Origin: Gammaproteobacteria bacterium
GTDB lineage: Bacteria; Pseudomonadota; Gammaproteobacteria; Pseudomonadales; Azotimanducaceae_A
Assembly (NCBI GenBank): GCA_012960755.1
Contig: DUAT01000057.1
Coordinates: forward strand, 291,909-355,908
Length of the DNA: 64,000 nucleotides
Reading direction: 5' to 3'
Below are positions 44,359-53,117 of the stretch, piece after piece. Every line of letters begins with the position of its first letter. The first letter of the stretch is position 1. The notes below the pieces were generated by a model that did no database searches, was not told where the DNA came from, and worked only from the letters and a program-made list of their open reading frames with translations. Made by a program: the position numbers and the translations under genes.

Positions 44359-44571
44359 CTATCGGTCCCGCACTTCCTGTTCCAGACTATGCATTTCTTC
44401 CAGGAGCGTTTTGAGCGTTTCGAGGGCGTCATTGTACTTCGCGTCCTCCTCCTCGCTTTCCCCAAACACATACCCGTTTGGCACACTGGAATAAGGACTG
44501 CGTTTCAGAACATGGAGTTGTTCGATCAATTCACCATGTCGACGTCTTTGTTTCAGGCTCATCTGCCACAT
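44359..44571 (-). CDS. small coiled-coil hypothetical protein
   Basis: About 70 residues, highly charged: SLKQRRRHGELIEQLHVLKR near the N-terminus and ALETLKTLLEEMHSLEQEVRDR at the end, the latter a heptad-like helix. The exact start is unclear (GTG 44580, ATG 44571 or ATG 44562), and no strong ribosome site is seen. The protein-like composition argues that it is real. No family recognised. Confidence 0.45.
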   Translation of the reverse strand: MWQMSLKQRRRHGELIEQLHVLKRSPYSSVPNGYVFGESEEEDAKYNDALETLKTLLEEMHSLEQEVRDR

Positions 44572-44723
44572 TTGGCACACTCAAAGTCAGGTTTTTAACG
44601 GTCATATAATATCAAAAGTGAGACAACAAATGTGAACTACCCAAGCGGATATGCACCGGTGAAGTGCTAAATGCACGGTATTCGATGTAAAGTAACAATC
44701 AGACTCGCCAACAAGAGAAAACC

Positions 44724-46310
44724 ATGCAGACTCGTGTAAATGAAACCTGGCAAGTATCGAAGGCTTCAATTTCCAGTACAGGGGGCATGGTCGCGAGCCA
44801 GCATCACCTGGCCTCGGATGTTGGAGCGGCAATTCTAAGACAAGGCGGCAATGCCATTGACGCAGCAATCGCAACCGGGCTTGCGATTGGTACGCTTGAG
44901 CCCTGGATGAGCGGCATCGGTGGCGGCGGTTATACAACTATTTATCTTGCAAAGACCAACACGATTAAGGTCATCGAATTTGGCATGCGGGCGCCGTTTA
45001 ACTCTGTGCCTGGAGACTATCCCCTGGCACAGAGCGGAGAAAATAGCGCCGACGCCTTCAACTGGCCTGTCGTTATTGATGATGTAAATATCCATGGACC
45101 GTTAGCGGTCGCCGTACCCGGCTATATCAAGGGGATTGCACTGGCGCTTGAAAGCTTTGGCACGCTAACCTGGAAAGAAGTTATTGAACCTGCCTGCCAA
45201 CTGGCAGAATGGGGTTTGCCCATCGACTGGTACAACGCGTCGAAAATTAACCTGTTTGCCCGGGGCCTGAACAAATATCCGGAGACCCGAAGGGTCTATC
45301 TCGCCGATGGACTTCCACCGGTGCAGACCCTGGACGGCAGCATCGACAACCTGACGCTGGGGCGGCTGGCGTCTACCTACCGGCGTTTACAAGCTGATGG
45401 TCCGGAAGATTATTACTGTGGTGCATTGGCCAGGGATATCGCCAGTGATCTGTCGATGGCGGGATCACGGATTACCGAAAAAGATCTCAGCGCCTATGAG
45501 GCGACCATTTCAGAGCCGTTGAGTACCCGCTATAGAAATTCCTGGGTGCACACAGCAGGGCCACTTACCGCCGGACCCAGCTTGATCCAGGCACTGAGTC
45601 TGCTTCAGGAAAAGCTTGGGGTGCTTCCTTCGAGCGCCAATTCCAGACCTGATCTCATCACGTTCGAAGCCTACGCGGATTCGCTGCTTGAATCCTATAC
45701 CTATCGACTGTCCCACTTAGGTGAAGGACCCGACAAAGCAATACCAACCAACACCACCCATATCTGTGCCGCCGACAAACACGGCAATGTCGTCTCCCAC
45801 ACCCAAACGATCATGTCGGCATTTGGCTCGCGTATTATGTTGCCTGAGACAGGTATCCTGATGAACAACGGGATGATGTGGTTCGACCCAAGACCGGGCG
45901 GGCCCAACTCTGTAAAAGGTGGCAGGCATCCTCTGTGTAACATGTGCCCAGTGATAATCCAGCAGGACAATGGCACCGTCATCGCCGCAGGTGCCTGTGG
46001 TGGTCGCAAAATATTCCCGGCGATTTTCCAGTTGATTTCTTCAATACTGGATTTCAACATGAACATTAACGACGCGGTGCATCAACCCAGAATAGATGTT
46101 TCCGGTACCGATCTTGTGACCCTGATGGATTCGCTAGGGAAAGATATCATCAGCGGACTTGAGAATAAGTATCCGCAAACGAATGTCAGGGCGAACGGAG
46201 TATCCCCTAACTTGTTTGCCTTGCCGCAAATCATCAGCCGGACCAAAGACGGGGAAATGGAAGGCGGGTGCTTTATTCCATCACCCCATGCGAAAGTATC
46301 GGTGGTTTGA
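44724..46310 (+). CDS. gamma-glutamyltransferase family protein
   Basis: 528 residues of the Ntn-hydrolase GGT family. Substrate-loop glycines GGNAIDAAIATGLAIGTLEPWMSGIGGGGY, the autocleavage threonine in TNTTHICAADKHGN, and the late MCPVIIQQDNGTVIAAGACGG and NDAVHQPRID segments are visible. No clear signal peptide, so possibly cytoplasmic, which is unusual for glutathione GGT but common in cephalosporin-acylase-like relatives. Start ATG 44724 with an AGAGAAAA-like site. It may hydrolyse gamma-glutamyl or related acyl bonds. Confidence 0.9.
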   Translation: MQTRVNETWQVSKASISSTGGMVASQHHLASDVGAAILRQGGNAIDAAIATGLAIGTLEPWMSGIGGGGYTTIYLAKTNTIKVIEFGMRAPFNSVPGDYPLAQSGENSADAFNWPVVIDDVNIHGPLAVAVPGYIKGIALALESFGTLTWKEVIEPACQLAEWGLPIDWYNASKINLFARGLNKYPETRRVYLADGLPPVQTLDGSIDNLTLGRLASTYRRLQADGPEDYYCGALARDIASDLSMAGSRITEKDLSAYEATISEPLSTRYRNSWVHTAGPLTAGPSLIQALSLLQEKLGVLPSSANSRPDLITFEAYADSLLESYTYRLSHLGEGPDKAIPTNTTHICAADKHGNVVSHTQTIMSAFGSRIMLPETGILMNNGMMWFDPRPGGPNSVKGGRHPLCNMCPVIIQQDNGTVIAAGACGGRKIFPAIFQLISSILDFNMNINDAVHQPRIDVSGTDLVTLMDSLGKDIISGLENKYPQTNVRANGVSPNLFALPQIISRTKDGEMEGGCFIPSPHAKVSVV

Positions 46311-46321
46311 AACACCTGTTC

Positions 46322-47098
46322 CTAACGCCCCTTAAATTCCGGCTGCCTTTTCTCAACAAATGCTCGGAATGCCTCACGGCTATCTTCTGTTGCACCGGTG
46401 CGGCTGTGTCGTTCTGTTTCGAGTTCAATATAATCCCGTAAGCTCATGTTCTCGGCACTGATAAAGTTCTTCTTCATTTCACTCATTGCCAGTGGTGCAG
46501 AGCTGGCCAATCGATCAATAATTTCATCAACTTCATCGCGAAAGGAATCATCACTGAAAGTCCTTGCCACAAGACCGATACGCTCCGCTTCTTCGGCACC
46601 AAACTTTCCTGGTATTAACATCAGTTCTCGCGCCTTGGTGGCACCCAGTATCCTGGGCAATAACCAGGGCGCTGCCATGTCACCGGAAATGGCGACACCC
46701 AGAAAAGCCGAGTTGAATGTTGCCCGGGCTGTTGCATAGCGCAAATCACACGCGCAAGCCCATCCAAACCCAGCACCGGCACAAGCACCATTGATGGCGG
46801 CTACCGTAACCTTGGGCATCTCATGCAGCAACGAGGTAATACTGAAATATTCCTTTCGGTTTGGTTCCTGGCGTTCATCGCTGGTATAGGCTTTTAAATC
46901 TGCACCGGGACAAAACCCGCGCCCGGCACCAGTGAACTGAACCACCCTGATGTTTTCATCAATCGCAACTGCAGACAGGCATTCATAGAGTTCCCGCATC
47001 ATCGTATTGGTGATGCCGTTAAGGTTATCGGGGCGGTTAAGGGTGATGGTGGCACGAGTACCGTCTACATCATAAAGAATGGTTTGATAATCCGACAT
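46322..47098 (-). CDS. enoyl-CoA hydratase/isomerase family protein
   Basis: 258-residue crotonase-fold protein: ATITLNRPDNLNG, GAGRGFCPGADLKAY, INGACAGAGFGWACACDLRYA (oxyanion hole). The region GVAISGDMAAPWLLPRILG lacks the usual Glu. ATG 47098 has GGGAG about 9 bases before; a longer frame to 47278 overlaps the MFS gene and is dismissed. It lies directly after the MFS gene on the same strand, 100 bases away. Converges on the gamma-glutamyltransferase. CoA-ester substrate unknown. Confidence 0.92.
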   Translation of the reverse strand: MSDYQTILYDVDGTRATITLNRPDNLNGITNTMMRELYECLSAVAIDENIRVVQFTGAGRGFCPGADLKAYTSDERQEPNRKEYFSITSLLHEMPKVTVAAINGACAGAGFGWACACDLRYATARATFNSAFLGVAISGDMAAPWLLPRILGATKARELMLIPGKFGAEEAERIGLVARTFSDDSFRDEVDEIIDRLASSAPLAMSEMKKNFISAENMSLRDYIELETERHSRTGATEDSREAFRAFVEKRQPEFKGR

Positions 47099-47198
47099 GA
47101 ATATACTCCCGTTGATTTGCAGTTTATTGTTGCCAACCTTTCCTGGCAACATTTCCCTGGCAAAGACTGACACGATATGTGATTGCAATCCAGTGGCT

Positions 47199-48500
47199 TC
47201 AGGCGGCTTTTCTGGAAATAACCCTTTGCCGTTCCCTCGCACCGCCAGCTTGTATAAAGAATGGTCCAACACAGGCAAAAGCCATCAGCCCGGCGAGTAT
47301 CACGAAGGCAATCTTATAGCTGCCGGTACTGTCGTAAATATATCCAGCCAGCGGTGATGCTGATATCACCAGGGGAAGTTCAACCAGCCTTAACACGCCA
47401 TTAGCGGTGCCAAATGAGCTATTACCCATCGCCACCGATATTGCAAAGGTGCGAAGGGGGCTCATCCCGGCATATCCAAAACCGTAGGTGCACCCTGCCA
47501 GCAAGGACAAATAGAAGTCATCCGCATTGGCAAACATCAGCAAGGCAATACACTGCATAATCAGCGCCATCCAGATGGTCACCCTGGCCCCGAACACGTC
47601 GGACATCCACCCCACTACCGGCTTACCCAATGCAGCAAACAGTGCTGTCGCCGATAATATCCACGCTGCATTTGCAGGGCTTAAGCCGATATCCTTTAAA
47701 TGGCCAAACAGGTGAAGCATAACCGCGGAATAGACACAGCCCATGGCACCAAACATCAGGCCAATACTCCAAAAAGCGGGAAATCGAAGCATCTCCTGCC
47801 AGCGCCACAGTCTTGTCTCTGTTGCCATCTCGACAATCTGTTCCTTGTTGGATTCGACATACTTCAGCCCGTCCCTCACTTCTCCCACGTCCTCCGGCCT
47901 GTCCTTCAGGTAGAAATAGACCAGGGGCGTCAGAATTGAGATAACGATGACCGCAAAGATAACAAAGCTGCTGCGCCAACCGACAGCTGCGACCAACGCC
48001 GTCACCAGTGGTGGCATCACCACACCCGCCAGCGAAGCACCCAGTACCCCGAGTGCTATAGCCCTGCCCCGCCAGTGATCAAACCAGCTGATCACGGTAC
48101 GATGCCAGGCAAGATTGCCCATGCAGCTCATGCCAAGCCCCATACCCAACCCGATTATCAAATAGAACTGCCATAAGGTCTGGCAAACGGAAAGCAATAA
48201 ATATGAAAAAGTGACAATACCGATACCGATCAGGATGACGCGCCGGGGAGAATGGGTATCAAGAAACCGGCCTAGAAATGGCGCAATGACAGCACTGGTT
48301 ACCGCAGCAATGGAAAACCCCATGGCGATTTCGAATCGACTGCCATCCGCCAGCTCCTCAGCGAGGGAAGGCAGAAAAACGCCCCGGGAATAGGAATAAA
48401 AACCCGTGCCGAGAAATGTCAGGATCGCACCGATAACGACGACGATCCATCCATAAAAAACCGAGCCGGTTTTGACTGAAATGCTGCTGTACAGAGTCAT
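47199..48500 (-). CDS. MFS transporter, monocarboxylate/oxalate-like
   Basis: 433 residues, twelve hydrophobic helices. Start ATG 48500 leads into YGWIVVVIGAILTFLGTGFYSYSRGVFLPSLAEELA, the pattern of OFA/monocarboxylate MFS permeases. FLGRFLDTHSPRRVIL is the loop after helix 2. It ends in a basic tail. It is followed by the crotonase gene on the same strand and is divergent from the glutathionyl-hydroquinone reductase gene. Substrate likely a small organic acid, unproven. Confidence 0.93.
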   Translation of the reverse strand: MTLYSSISVKTGSVFYGWIVVVIGAILTFLGTGFYSYSRGVFLPSLAEELADGSRFEIAMGFSIAAVTSAVIAPFLGRFLDTHSPRRVILIGIGIVTFSYLLLSVCQTLWQFYLIIGLGMGLGMSCMGNLAWHRTVISWFDHWRGRAIALGVLGASLAGVVMPPLVTALVAAVGWRSSFVIFAVIVISILTPLVYFYLKDRPEDVGEVRDGLKYVESNKEQIVEMATETRLWRWQEMLRFPAFWSIGLMFGAMGCVYSAVMLHLFGHLKDIGLSPANAAWILSATALFAALGKPVVGWMSDVFGARVTIWMALIMQCIALLMFANADDFYLSLLAGCTYGFGYAGMSPLRTFAISVAMGNSSFGTANGVLRLVELPLVISASPLAGYIYDSTGSYKIAFVILAGLMAFACVGPFFIQAGGARERQRVISRKAA

Positions 48501-48633
48501 AATGTGGCTACATCAACTAGCCCGGTCGCTCTCATAGAAGTGTTATTTCAAAGATTATAACGTGCTAGTCTTCCATCTAGTCAACTCTTTGTCGGATGCG
48601 TCTTCAAGAACGCATGGATTTAATGGATAGAAC

Positions 48634-49572
48634 ATGGGATCACTAATCAACGGTCAGTGGAGTCAACAGGATCCCCGTCGGGTCAATAAAAAAGGCGAGT
48701 ATGTCCGCCCGGAATCACCTTTTCGTGATTTTATTGGGGCAGATAACATTCGTTTCCCGGCTGAATCCGGGCGCTATCACTTATTCGTCAACGCCGGTTG
48801 TCCCTGGGCATACCGGACGATACTGTATCGATCCATTAAGGGATTGGCGGATATCATCAGCCTGTCCTACACGCTACCTGCCGTGGGCAAAGAAGGCTGG
48901 ACTTTTGGTGACACTCCAGAGCCCCTGCTCAGTGCCCAACATATTCACGATGTGTATAGCGCAGCTGATGGCAGCTTTACGGGTCGTGCCACCGTACCTG
49001 TGTTGTGGGACAAACAATTAAAAACAATTGTGAACAACGAATCTGCTGAAATCATCCGCATGCTTAACTCGGCATTTCATGCATTTCCAGGAGTAACATC
49101 AGTTGACTACTACCCATCTTCACTAGCGGGCGAAATCGACACGCTCAACGCAGAGATTTACCAGCATGTTAACAATGGCGTCTATCGATGTGGTTTCGCC
49201 CAATCACAGTCAGCTTATGAAACAGCCTTTGATAATCTGTTCGCCACACTCGATAAACTGGATTTACGATTGTCCCGGCAAAGATTCCTTTGCGGTGACA
49301 CCCTTGACTCGATCACAGAGGCCGACTGGCGCCTGTTTGCCACCCTGGTTCGGTTTGATACAGCCTACCACGGACAATTTCGATGCAACCGGAATCGTTT
49401 AGTTGACTATGAATATCTGTGGCCCTATACCCGAGATCTATTCCAGCAGCCGAATGTGGCGGAGACTGTTGATGTGGACGCTATCAAGGGAATTTACTAC
49501 GGCGGGCGAGCCCCCTTTATTATTCCAAAGGGGCCCGATATTGATTTTCTTGAACCCCATGGGCGCGGTTAA
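48634..49572 (+). CDS. glutathionyl-hydroquinone reductase (xi-class GST)
   Basis: 312 residues matching YqjG/PcpF. YHLFVNAGCPWAYRTILYRSIKGL holds the catalytic Cys of the CPWA motif; WDKQLKTIVNNESAEIIRMLN and the helical domain (ITEADWRLFATLVRFDTAYHGQF) follow. ATG 48634. Xi-class GSTs reduce glutathionyl-hydroquinones, protecting from quinones made in aromatic breakdown. The stop codon TAA (49570-49572) is also part of the target-site duplication of the MITE that follows at once. Confidence 0.93.
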   Translation: MGSLINGQWSQQDPRRVNKKGEYVRPESPFRDFIGADNIRFPAESGRYHLFVNAGCPWAYRTILYRSIKGLADIISLSYTLPAVGKEGWTFGDTPEPLLSAQHIHDVYSAADGSFTGRATVPVLWDKQLKTIVNNESAEIIRMLNSAFHAFPGVTSVDYYPSSLAGEIDTLNAEIYQHVNNGVYRCGFAQSQSAYETAFDNLFATLDKLDLRLSRQRFLCGDTLDSITEADWRLFATLVRFDTAYHGQFRCNRNRLVDYEYLWPYTRDLFQQPNVAETVDVDAIKGIYYGGRAPFIIPKGPDIDFLEPHGRG

Positions 49573-49575
49573 CTG

Positions 49576-49694
49576 GTGCTTATCCATAAATAGGTGAATT
49601 TCGACTTCAGCACCCTACTTTGCGCATATTGAGTCTATTTTAATAGCACAAAACGTGACTGGAAAAGCACACATAATCATTTATGGATAGGCAC
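49576..49694. mobile_element. 119-bp MITE-like element with 16-bp terminal inverted repeats
   Basis: The ends GTGCTTATCCATAAAT (49576-49591) and ATTTATGGATAGGCAC (49679-49694) are inverted repeats with one mismatch. They are flanked by the direct repeat TAACTG (49570-49575 and 49695-49700), a probable target-site duplication. There is no ORF inside. This is a non-autonomous element likely moved by an IS transposase elsewhere in the genome. The left duplication overlaps the GST stop codon, which is kept. Confidence 0.85.
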
Positions 49695-49711
49695 TAACTG
49701 GCAAAACATAC

Positions 49712-50968
49712 TCAGTCAATCCGACTGAGCTTCTTCAACTTTCCAGCCCCGAATGCAATGGCTATAGCGATCGCTGTGAGCATCGTCAGCCCGGCATCGA
49801 AGCCGTGGGTTAAATCATACAACAGGCCTAGCGACAAGGGGCCGAGTACACCGCCTACCTCCGCTGCGGAGAAGAAGAGCCCGGTTGCCACACCAATGTA
49901 TCGTTCCCCAATGCCCGGTAATTCAACCAGCGTCAGCACCAGGATAGTCATCAGGGACGAACGGGCAATGCCTTGCAGCACCAGCCCGCTGAACAACAAT
50001 GGCTCTGCTTCGAACCGCAGTAAAATACTGGCACCAGCAGCGAGCAAACTGAGCCCGATAAGAATGTGAAACCGCCGTTGGGGGGTCGCCAGCCGGGGAA
50101 TGGTGAGTGAACCGACCAAACCGATAATTGTGGGTATCGCTGCCCAGTAGCCTGCTTCCGTGAGGGACATGCCGCCTGAGCGCAATAACTCCGGGAGCCA
50201 GTTATTCAGACCATGATTGAACAGAAACACTCCAATGCTCATCAGCAGTACGACAACGACCGCCGGCTGCCGGATCAGTAACCTCAACACCTGGACTTGC
50301 GGCAATTGTTGGCTGGAGGTCTGCCGGTGCTGCAGGTTGAGGCTGGGATGCGCGGCGCTCGCAAGCCAGATCAGCGCCGCCGCAGCGCTGACACCCGCCC
50401 ACAGAAACATCACACTTTGCCACTCATGATCAACCCCGGGTAGAATCAAGGAATGCGTCAGTGTCAACGTCACAATGCCACCGATTGCCGGGCCGGTCAT
50501 ATAGATACCCATTGCCAGCCCGCGAGAAGAGCCGGAGAAACATTCTGTAATCACCGTTGGTGCACCGGCAGAAACAATGGGCCCGCCGAGGCCAAACAGC
50601 ATGACCGCCAACAGGAGCTCAGTAAAGCTCGCTGCCATACCCCTGGCCAATACCGATGCAGCGATCAGTAACCCACCTATTGTCAGTGCCCAGCGGGGAC
50701 CTATTTTGTCGAGTAACATGCCGCCGGGAATCGCCGAGAATATATAAACCAGCTGCCAGGCGCCCATGATAGTACCCATCTGCATATGGGTCATTTCAAG
50801 ATCAGATTCAATCAGGCCAACCAGTGGCGCGAGGCTCGTGGCTGCCAGCCCAAATGCGGCATACAGTACCCAAACGCCAAATAGTAACAACCAACGATAC
50901 CAGGATGGCGCTGCAGGCAAGTTAAGCTTCCTTAAATTTTGTACTAGGGATGAGAGCAAGAGTACCAC
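49712..50968 (-). CDS. MFS transporter (CynX/NimT-like)
   Basis: 418 residues, twelve hydrophobic helices. It begins at GTG 50968; then GVWVLYAAFGLAATSLAPLVGLIESDL and the loop GGMLLDKIGPRWALTIGG after helix 2 are typical MFS features, with VITECFSGSSRGLAMG in the middle loop. The MITE lies 18 bases beyond its stop. Divergent from a PhyH gene by 76 bases. Substrate unknown. Confidence 0.92.
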   Translation of the reverse strand: MVLLLSSLVQNLRKLNLPAAPSWYRWLLLFGVWVLYAAFGLAATSLAPLVGLIESDLEMTHMQMGTIMGAWQLVYIFSAIPGGMLLDKIGPRWALTIGGLLIAASVLARGMAASFTELLLAVMLFGLGGPIVSAGAPTVITECFSGSSRGLAMGIYMTGPAIGGIVTLTLTHSLILPGVDHEWQSVMFLWAGVSAAAALIWLASAAHPSLNLQHRQTSSQQLPQVQVLRLLIRQPAVVVVLLMSIGVFLFNHGLNNWLPELLRSGGMSLTEAGYWAAIPTIIGLVGSLTIPRLATPQRRFHILIGLSLLAAGASILLRFEAEPLLFSGLVLQGIARSSLMTILVLTLVELPGIGERYIGVATGLFFSAAEVGGVLGPLSLGLLYDLTHGFDAGLTMLTAIAIAIAFGAGKLKKLSRID

Positions 50969-51044
50969 TGAAATGTTTCCATTTGGGAAACCTCACTGGT
51001 ACCCTGTCGAACCCGAATCAGCCAGAACAGCATCAGGCAACATT

Positions 51045-51998
51045 ATGAACCTCTCACCTGACCACATCGCTTTCTTCAAAGACAATGGTTACCTGCTGCT
51101 TGAAGGACTCCTGGACCCCGCACTGTGTGCACAGGTCCGTGACCGAATGTGGAATTCGCTGCCCGAGGATTCCCGACTCCGACGAGATGATCCATCAACC
51201 CATATCGGGCCTTTCAGGGAAGAGGATATCCAGAACGATTCTATTCACCTTCGCCAGGGATATCGCTGGCAAAACCGTGAATTCGGCACAGATCCACTTC
51301 TGCTCGACCTGATCTACAACGAACGCATCTGCGCCATCGCCGAGCAACTTCTGGGTAAGGGTATGCTGGAGCCACCCAAAGTTGGTGGCAAGCTCATGGG
51401 CAGTGAAGGTGCAGCCTGGCCAAATGGCCCCATTGACCCGGCTATCAGTGAAGGCGTACGCGGGGTCTACAATACTTTACCCTACGGGGATAAACCCAGG
51501 GAAAACGACTACTGCCATACGGATGGCCACCCATTCAACCTTGGCGTTGTGGGCTTAATTGATGACGTCCCGAGTGATGGGGGTGGCTTCAAGATCTGGC
51601 CAAAATCCCATCGAAGGCTCTATCCAACCTTCCAGATGCAGTATGACCAGCCGAGAATCCCTTACTATGCCCATCTGCCCAGCCACAAGGGAATAATTCA
51701 GAGTCCAGCCTATGACAAAGAAATCAAGGCCATCTTGCGGGATACTCCCGCAGTAGACTGCTGGGGGAAAGAAGGAGATATCGTTTTCTGGCACCATCGT
51801 CAGGCGCATATGGCGGGGCATAACTATACCCATGTTATTCGCCAGGCTGTATTGTACGACTTCAAACGAACGGACCTGGATACCTGTCGAATGGACCCAC
51901 CCCAGGATGATATGTGGCGGGACTGGTCGAACGAGCTACGCGCATCCGACGCTTCATATTCGGAAGCGTTTGCCGCCTCACAACGTTTGACGGTTTAG
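51045..51998 (+). CDS. phytanoyl-CoA dioxygenase (PhyH) family protein
   Basis: 317 residues from ATG 51045 (CAGG upstream), starting with the PhyH helix LSPDHIAFFKDNGYLLLEGLLD. HTD in DYCHTDGHP and the distal His and Arg in FWHHRQAHMAGHNYTHVIRQAVLYDF form the iron and 2-oxoglutarate site. The open frame continues back to 50766, antisense to the MFS gene; an alternative ATG at 50973 would add 24 residues. It lies 11 bases from the stop of the convergent luciferase-like gene. Substrate unknown. Confidence 0.9.
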   Translation: MNLSPDHIAFFKDNGYLLLEGLLDPALCAQVRDRMWNSLPEDSRLRRDDPSTHIGPFREEDIQNDSIHLRQGYRWQNREFGTDPLLLDLIYNERICAIAEQLLGKGMLEPPKVGGKLMGSEGAAWPNGPIDPAISEGVRGVYNTLPYGDKPRENDYCHTDGHPFNLGVVGLIDDVPSDGGGFKIWPKSHRRLYPTFQMQYDQPRIPYYAHLPSHKGIIQSPAYDKEIKAILRDTPAVDCWGKEGDIVFWHHRQAHMAGHNYTHVIRQAVLYDFKRTDLDTCRMDPPQDDMWRDWSNELRASDASYSEAFAASQRLTV

Positions 51999-52008
51999 AT
52001 CGGACCGT

Positions 52009-52998
52009 TCACATCAACCGCGCAGCCTCCGCGGTAATTTCAAAGCTGCGAAGGCGCTTTGCATGCTCAAAAATGGAGCAGACCAGCATTAGTTCATCGG
52101 CACCTGTCTCATCAACAAACCGGCTCATGCCATTTTGAATGGTTTCAGGCGACCCTACTGCTGAATAGCTGCTCATCTGTGACAATAATGTTTGATCCTC
52201 TGGCTTCATGGAATTTTCAAAATCCGCGATCGGCGGCGGTAACTGCCCCGGGGTCCCCTTGCGAAGGTTGAGAAACGATTGGAGTGAAGAAGAGCGCAGG
52301 TAATTCGCTTCTTCATCGGTTTCCGCAGCGCACACATTGAAGCCCAACATGATGTAAGGGGCATCCAGCTGATCCGACGGCTTAAATCGGTCGCGATATA
52401 TGTCGATGGCCTGGTTCATTTGCGCCGGTGCAAAATGAGAAGCAAAAGCAAAGGGTAAGCCCAGCATCGCCGCCAGTTGCGCGCCAAACAAACTTGAACC
52501 CAGAATCCACAAGGGCACATTTGTTCCGTCACCGGGTACTGCCGTCACTCTTTGGCCAGGCTGCGACTGCTTCAAATAGTACTGAAGTTCGACCACATCC
52601 CTGGGAAAATCCTCCGCACTGCCTGCCAGTGTCCGACGCAGTGCCTGGGAAGTGATCTGATCAGTACCGGGTGCACGACCCAACCCAAGATCGATTCTAT
52701 CGGGCTAAAGTGAAGCGAGGGGGCCAAACTGTTCTGCAATGACCAAAGGCGAATGATTCGGCAACATGATGCCCCCTGCGCCCAGTCGAATCGTCGAGGT
52801 GCCACCGGCAATGTAGCCTATCACCACCGATGTCGCCGCGCTGGCGATACCTTTCATATTATGATGTTCTGCCACCCAGTAACGCTCGTACCCCCATTTT
52901 TCTGCATGTTGTGCCAGATCCAGGGTATTTTGCAGTGCCCTGGCTGGTGTACTGCCCTCTGTGACGGGTGCAAGATCGAGAATAGAGAATTTTGTCAT
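52009..52998 (-). pseudogene. luciferase-like (LLM) flavin monooxygenase, broken by TAG
   Basis: The two halves lie in one frame: 52998-52708 and 52704-52009, separated by TAG 52705-52707. The N-terminal part shows [27 protein letters not shown] and [20 protein letters not shown]; the second begins [13 protein letters not shown]. Homologues have Tyr between ([12 protein letters not shown]), so TAC or TAT to TAG is the change. Intact length would be 329 residues, a YhbW-like FMN-dependent LLM monooxygenase. It is either inactivated or carries a base-call error; the rest of the gene is undamaged. Confidence 0.85.
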
Positions 52999-53117
52999 AA
53001 CAACTACATTAATCGCCAAAGGGCACCATACTATCATCACTGGTCACTTGTTGAATTGTCTCGCCTGCCGGGCAAATGACGTAAAAGCGCAAACAAAATA
53101 AATGGTATGGTGAGCCC

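Noticed and set aside
52705..52707. Reading the TAG of the luciferase-like gene as pyrrolysine
   Set aside because: Pyrrolysine is confined to methylamine methyltransferases and a few others; a Tyr codon one base away is a simpler origin.
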